Part shown: positions 50,459-54,471 of the stretch, in pieces
How positions within the stretch are numbered: the stretch's first letter is position 1
Layout: every line of letters starts with the position of its first letter
Assembly (NCBI GenBank): GCA_028824125.1
Contig: JAPPES010000073.1
Location: 97,518 to 151,988 of the forward strand
Origin: Candidatus Poribacteria bacterium
Lineage (GTDB): Bacteria; Poribacteria; WGA-4E; WGA-3G
DNA length: 54,471 bases
Direction of reading: 5' to 3'
Position numbers and translations under genes: made by a program
The notes under the pieces: model-generated
What the model was told of the DNA's origin: nothing
The model's input: the letters and a program-made list of their open reading frames with translations, nothing else
Database searches by the model: none

Positions 50459-50515
50459 CGAGATTCGGAGATCGCTCGGACAGAATACGGTCGCGATTCG
50501 GAGATCGCTCGGATA
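50459..50515. repeat. Direct repeat GATTCGGAGATCGCTCGGA
   Basis: Two copies in tandem (about 50462-50480 and 50497-50515, 35-base period) in the 105-bp gap upstream of the ribokinase gene. They could be a binding site for a regulator of that gene. Confidence 0.5.
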
Positions 50516-50534
50516 GATTATGGTTTTACGTTTC

Positions 50535-51395
50535 CTATCCGTTCAATTCTTGTAAGAATACCTCAACACTCGGTGTGTCAATTGCCGTGAGATGCAGCTC
50601 TGTCAAACGATCAAGGTCCTGAATAGATTCAAGTGCCGGTCCTACGAGTTGCATATCCTGCTGTGGAAAACGTTTTGTAAGCACAGACTGAATATTACTT
50701 ATGGAATTTTCACGCGCACCCTGTTGCTTAAGGTGTTCTATAAATGGAAATTCTCGCATCATTTCCTCCGATATGAGTCTTTGTAAAAAAGTTAGGTCAT
50801 GCACTAAACTGCTCAACGTTGTCATCGCAAACAACAGTGTGCCACGCGTCTGTGAATCAACAGGCGCGGCAACAGTCTTCTCAACACATTTTTCCAACCA
50901 TGTTTCCGCGTCCATACCTTCTGGAGGTTTCATCAAAGGCGTGAAAGGTAACAATCCAACCGATGCCGCCTCCAAAAACGACTCACCCTCTAAATCCGCC
51001 AACCGAATGACTTGATACTTATGCTGCAAACCGAACATATCATTTCCATAATGATAACCGCCCGGGTCGGTCTGCCCTGCATTTGGACTTAGATATAGCA
51101 CCACTGAATACACGGGAAGTTCATGACGTAACAGGAGTTCACTTGCATAAGCGAGCATGCGCAACGGCATCGGTTTATCTCTGCTATCCTCGGTCTGCAC
51201 CTCTATATGCAGCAGGACTGTCTCATTGTGCCATAGCACCTTAAATGTCATGTCATTGCGATGCACCTTTACCGTTTGTTGTTCAGTGTCGAGTGTCTCT
51301 AAAACGTGGACATCGGGCGTGCCAAAGGATAGCCTGGCGAACGCATCGGCGTAACGGTGCATCAGATGCTTCACGATCTCATCGTATTGTGCCAT
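50535..51395 (-). CDS. Rpn-family PD-(D/E)XK nuclease
   Basis: The 286-residue protein resembles the Rpn/YhgA (recombination-promoting nuclease) family. It has an N-terminal FARLSFGTPDVHVLETLDTEQQTVK and the catalytic-type strand LLHIEVQTEDSRDKPMPLRMLAYASELL, in which E-x-Q replaces E-x-K. A helical C-terminus follows that is typical of the larger members. Such proteins are often annotated as putative transposases but are not insertion-sequence transposases. No terminal repeats flank it. Confidence 0.75.
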   Translation of the reverse strand: MAQYDEIVKHLMHRYADAFARLSFGTPDVHVLETLDTEQQTVKVHRNDMTFKVLWHNETVLLHIEVQTEDSRDKPMPLRMLAYASELLLRHELPVYSVVLYLSPNAGQTDPGGYHYGNDMFGLQHKYQVIRLADLEGESFLEAASVGLLPFTPLMKPPEGMDAETWLEKCVEKTVAAPVDSQTRGTLLFAMTTLSSLVHDLTFLQRLISEEMMREFPFIEHLKQQGARENSISNIQSVLTKRFPQQDMQLVGPALESIQDLDRLTELHLTAIDTPSVEVFLQELNG

Positions 51396-51644
51396 GCTAA
51401 GGACTATGCCTTTCCCTAAAAGTGTTTTATTGATTATACTTGAGGGGATGGTGATTTGTCAAGGGAAGTTTTTTGGTGGTTTTGAGTTAGAAAGGACGGG
51501 TTGCTATTGATGGTACTCACCATTATTATTTAACTCGTTGGACTCCGTTATATGTAGCGGAAGCGTGTTATTAAGTATAACAATAGGGGTTGTGAAGATA
51601 TACTGTTTAAGTTTTTAACGGAGTCTTATGGCTTAGTATTATAC

Positions 51645-52580
51645 TTATGGAAAGTGGAATACATCCTGCCATTCATTTAGGCCTTTTAACAAGTTTGTAT
51701 TTACTAATTTTCCGCTTCTAATATCTTGTATAGTTTGCGGTGTATATACATCTGTTATATTCCACAATCTTCCTATAGAATTTCCTCCACCTGTGATACC
51801 AGAGAACCAGTAATAATTTCTTATATCTACTAACTCGGAATTTTCCCATGCTAGTCTGCCACACAAGGTTGATATAAAGTCTCCAATTGGTGAATTCTGA
51901 CCGTTTCTTATAATATATCCAGTTTCCACCATTTTATATCTATTTTCTTGTGTAGCCAATAGAAATCCAATTGGACATTTATATGATGTGCATGTAACCA
52001 AGTCTGCAACACATATTATATCTATAGATTCGCGAGGATGTTTTATAATTTCGAAATCATTTTCTTTGAGATGAGTTACTACATTTTTTTGTGGATTTGA
52101 TCCTGGATTATTCCATGAATGAGAGTGTGCTAACAGTCCATAAATAATGGGGACATGCAATTCTTTATATGGTGTGCCTTTTCGTGGTTCATAAAGTTCT
52201 TTAATTATTTTAGATTTTTCTATAGTTTCTTTTATATGATTTGCTTTAAGTGTAAGTTTGCATTCAAAAGCTGCTACAACTCCTGAAGATATATAGTGGT
52301 TTATTTCAGTCAATTTTTCTGGATAAGATTCTTTTAGAACTAGTACATCTACTTGCGGGCTTAAAATTCCTTTTGAATTTATAATTCTGCCTCTTGTAAC
52401 GACTTTATAATTGGAAGGTATCCATCCTTTTATAAGTTTAGCCCAGTTTTTTTCACCCTGATCTCCAGCGTTTGCGGGATCACTCAATGCGTTTTGCTGA
52501 ATACGATTATATTCATCATTCATTTCATTACTGATTCGTTTCATTAGTTTGTGTAGGTCATGTGTATTTTGATTATTCAT
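51645..52580 (-). CDS. DUF6602-like PD-(D/E)XK-type protein, AT-rich
   Basis: The 311-residue protein has a helical N-terminus (DLHKLMKRISNEMNDEYNRI), a central core with SPQVDVLVLKESYP and VVAAFECKLTLK (the D...E-x-K pattern of restriction nucleases) and a C-terminal IYGLLAHSHSW region. Its DNA is visibly richer in A+T than the neighbouring genes, suggesting recent transfer. It lies 47 bp downstream of the HNH endonuclease gene on the same strand, so it may belong to the same defence operon. The assignment rests on pattern only. Confidence 0.6.
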   Translation of the reverse strand: MNNQNTHDLHKLMKRISNEMNDEYNRIQQNALSDPANAGDQGEKNWAKLIKGWIPSNYKVVTRGRIINSKGILSPQVDVLVLKESYPEKLTEINHYISSGVVAAFECKLTLKANHIKETIEKSKIIKELYEPRKGTPYKELHVPIIYGLLAHSHSWNNPGSNPQKNVVTHLKENDFEIIKHPRESIDIICVADLVTCTSYKCPIGFLLATQENRYKMVETGYIIRNGQNSPIGDFISTLCGRLAWENSELVDIRNYYWFSGITGGGNSIGRLWNITDVYTPQTIQDIRSGKLVNTNLLKGLNEWQDVFHFP

Positions 52581-52627
52581 ATTATTTACTCATTATTTTA
52601 GATCTTAACGCAGATTTAGGATGGGTG

Positions 52628-53521
52628 TCAAGTTATTTCCCGATAATCCCCTTGAAATACTTCTCTGACGTGCCAACCGATGAACTCTACCTCAGGATAA
52701 TAGGATTGTCTTTGCGGTAAAGTGATTCTTTGCCCGTGGAAATTCATCAACCATTCCTGAAAACCGACTGTCCCGTGTGCTTCATCCGATACCAGTATGT
52801 GTAGTTCCCTAGACAACGTGAAAGCTCCACGGTCAAACAATTTATGGTGTAACGAGCAGAGAGCTAATCCATTCACCGCTTCATCAGGTCCACCTGCCAT
52901 TTGCCATTGGATATGACAAGCATCTAATGCAATAGGTGAATTGCCCAATTTAACATCAAAGCCGCAAACAGCACATCTATATTCGTATGCTCGAAGTATG
53001 CTTACACGGAAATTAGATGTCCGTGCTCTCGGATCAAAGGTTGGTGGTGGAAATTCAATATTAACGGCTTGTAAAATATCTTCATGAATTGAAGGTGGAA
53101 AGTGAGCATCTAACAGTCTCTGGATTATTTCAAAACAAAGTTCAGAATCGTTTTGAAGTTGTTCACAGATGGTTTCATTGAAACCACCGGAAACGTTGTA
53201 GTTTCTTAAATCGGTTATATAGGCATCTCCACTTGCAGTTTGGCGGATACTGTTTGCATTGGTTACTTCCCAGATTCCATCGTTTTGCATTCGCCAAAAC
53301 GGGAAATGTGGATTGTAGTTATCGCGCCTGGGGCCAAACTCCCTCAATAGATTTTCAAGATTTTCCTCTACATCATCAATGTAGGAAATAAGTCTATCCT
53401 CACCACGTAGCAATTTACCAATTGCGTACAAAATTAACAAAGGTTTGTGTGGAGCCCTTTCCTCTCCACTTCCCCATTGTCGCAAGGTTTCAAATTGTTG
53501 AAGAATTCTTTCTCTATTCAT
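52628..53521 (-). CDS. Sulfur-binding-domain HNH endonuclease (phosphorothioate-DNA McrA type)
   Basis: The 297-residue protein has an N-terminal domain starting HKPLLILYAIGKLLRGEDRL with EFGPRRDNYNPHFPFWRMQNDGIWEV, the pattern of the sulfur-binding domain of ScoMcrA-like enzymes. A C-terminal HNH nuclease follows: C183-x2-C186, DACHI (H203), NGLALC222-x2-H225-H. Such enzymes cut DNA whose backbone carries phosphorothioates. It starts 15 bp after the PAPS-reductase-like gene. I identify it from motif memory, without a search. Confidence 0.75.
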   Translation of the reverse strand: MNRERILQQFETLRQWGSGEERAPHKPLLILYAIGKLLRGEDRLISYIDDVEENLENLLREFGPRRDNYNPHFPFWRMQNDGIWEVTNANSIRQTASGDAYITDLRNYNVSGGFNETICEQLQNDSELCFEIIQRLLDAHFPPSIHEDILQAVNIEFPPPTFDPRARTSNFRVSILRAYEYRCAVCGFDVKLGNSPIALDACHIQWQMAGGPDEAVNGLALCSLHHKLFDRGAFTLSRELHILVSDEAHGTVGFQEWLMNFHGQRITLPQRQSYYPEVEFIGWHVREVFQGDYREIT

Positions 53522-53536
53522 TGATACTCTACTGAA

Positions 53537-54355
53537 TCACTTATGACAAACCAAGCAAGGTTCCTCGTCATCCTCATCATCGTGAACATCGGTAAGAATT
53601 TCTATTAGGCGACGGTTCGGTTTTTCCTTTTTCTTGAATGCCTTCGCCTTTTCAGTATTTGCCTTGATTTGCTCTATCCGTTCAGGATCCGCCAATTCCT
53701 CTAAACTTTCACTCTGACTCCACGTGAACCGTTCCCCTGTTTCTGTATTAAATTTCTCGTATCCTTTGGCAAGTTCAAATAGGTCGGGATGTTGCTCCAA
53801 GAGTCCCACCCATTCGGATTTGCGTTGGAAAAAGCAGAAGTAGCACCCGGAACGCGTGCGCCAGTTGTAATAGTCGGGCAAACCGAGTCCGCTCTCCTCA
53901 AGGATAAGGTAAACGTCCTCTTTAGTGATGCCGTCCTCTTTGAATGGATATTTGGGAATAATGTTTCGGAGGGCGGTTGTTTTCAGCGGTTTGTAGCCAA
54001 CACGATCTTCGTCAGCACGGATAGCAACGTAGTTGAACGCTTTATCTTCGCCGACGTATGCCTCAAAAGGTCTTATTTTCAGTTTTACAGTACACCAACG
54101 CACTTGAGACGATGGCAACAATCCACCATGTAACGTCAACCAGTGGTCAAAATCGCGTTCCACGTTGAGACGTGCAATCGGTTTACCGAGAAACGCCTCA
54201 AGGCGGTCCAAAAACTCGTAGGTCTCTGGCAATTCTTTACCGGTATCCGTGAAAAAGTATTCCATCTCTGGCACTCTGTCGCGCATGTAGACGGCAAGTG
54301 CTGAGCTGTCTTTCCCACCCGAAAGTCCGAGCAGATGGCGTATTTTTTCTGCCAT
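53537..54355 (-). CDS. PAPS-reductase-family ATP pyrophosphatase
   Basis: The 272-residue protein has the PP-loop SGGKDSS (12-18), FFTDTGKELPETYEF, WCTVKLKIRPF (C88), a Cys pair SGCYFCFFQRKSEW (C171, C174) and a C-terminal CLVC pair (C267, C270). The cysteines may bind an iron-sulfur cluster as in DndC-like proteins, which activate DNA for sulfur insertion. A normal assimilatory CysH is less likely because of its neighbours. The start at 54355 is close to the window edge, so other genes of the cluster probably lie further right. Confidence 0.7.
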   Translation of the reverse strand: MAEKIRHLLGLSGGKDSSALAVYMRDRVPEMEYFFTDTGKELPETYEFLDRLEAFLGKPIARLNVERDFDHWLTLHGGLLPSSQVRWCTVKLKIRPFEAYVGEDKAFNYVAIRADEDRVGYKPLKTTALRNIIPKYPFKEDGITKEDVYLILEESGLGLPDYYNWRTRSGCYFCFFQRKSEWVGLLEQHPDLFELAKGYEKFNTETGERFTWSQSESLEELADPERIEQIKANTEKAKAFKKKEKPNRRLIEILTDVHDDEDDEEPCLVCHK

Positions 54356-54471
54356 GTTGTCCCCTCATAAAGATTTTTCTTGCTACCTTTCCACTTCCAA
54401 GTATAGCATATTCATTAAATTATAGTAGCATTTAGAATTAAAGCAACATTGTTTCTGTTTTATGATAGAAT

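Noticed and set aside
50535..51395. Insertion-sequence transposase
   Set aside because: The gene fits the Rpn nuclease family that is often labelled as transposase. There are no terminal inverted repeats or target duplications around it.
54356..54471. A further gene start at the right edge
   Set aside because: I see no coding pattern in the last 116 bases, only AT-rich DNA with the dispersed ATAGTAGCATTTAGAATTA-type sequence also seen near 31529 and 39211.

Overview
The window carries about 45 protein genes, no rRNA or recognisable tRNA gene, no CRISPR array and no insertion-sequence transposase. The gene mix (phytanoyl-CoA dioxygenase, several sugar-phosphate isomerase/epimerase TIM barrels, PmoA-like and sulfatase-like proteins, FG-GAP and PD40 propellers, a giant TPR protein, a molybdenum hydroxylase) and the many short palindromic repeats of the type GTGCGGTTAGGAAACCGCAC resemble sponge-associated Candidatus Poribacteria or a related environmental Gram-negative lineage. 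This assignment is inference from content, not a database match.

Layout. 0-5 kb: a dioxygenase, a repeat/G-rich intergenic stretch, two paralogous Ig-repeat lipoproteins, then about 1.1 kb of nested inverted repeats. 5-13.5 kb (+): PEP-utilising phosphotransferase, VWA protein, then a tight run of isomerase, PD40, FG-GAP and sulfatase-like genes. 13.5-18.6 kb (-): ASCH and metallophosphoesterase pair, sulfite-oxidase-like Mo enzyme, repeat island, Rieske fusion protein. 19.3-23.2 kb (-): single-chain DNA methylase/nuclease with a small glycine-rich membrane protein, a probable defence unit. 23.2-28.8 kb (-): PmoA-like gene, then an island of toxin-antitoxin genes (a fused nucleotidyltransferase-HEPN, a RelE pair, a fused PIN-antitoxin), a hydrolase and a tandem array of tiny membrane-protein genes. 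28.9-34.2 kb (-): three-subunit molybdenum hydroxylase with a small zinc-ribbon gene, and nucleoside hydrolase. 34.7-39.2 kb (+): exported acylphosphatase fusion, MocA-like cytidylyltransferase, MoxR ATPase, ABC permease with a very large insert, Rieske ferredoxin. 39.4-45 kb: sigma-54 activator divergent from a sugar ABC ATPase-tsaE-glycosyltransferase-DUF2007 run. 45-51.4 kb: UPF0175/PIN toxin-antitoxin pair, TPR protein, ribokinase, Rpn-type nuclease. 51.6-54.4 kb (-): PAPS-reductase-like protein, sulfur-binding-type HNH endonuclease and an AT-rich PD-(D/E)XK-like protein, running towards the right edge.

How genes may work together. Nucleoside hydrolase, Mo hydroxylase, MocA and MoxR make a coherent set for releasing and oxidising a purine or other heterocycle and maturing the Mo enzyme. 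The isomerases, ribokinase and ABC transporter parts suggest use of sugars released from complex glycans. The right-edge trio looks like part of a DNA-phosphorothioation-linked restriction locus.

The most unusual structures are: (i) matryoshka inverted repeats in which one palindromic family sits inside another; (ii) two toxin-antitoxin pairs merged into single reading frames, one visibly by a 74-bp frame-shifting tandem duplication; (iii) a tandem family of about 33-residue membrane peptides on about 190-bp units; (iv) the methylase/membrane-protein pair and the sulfur-linked right-edge cluster.
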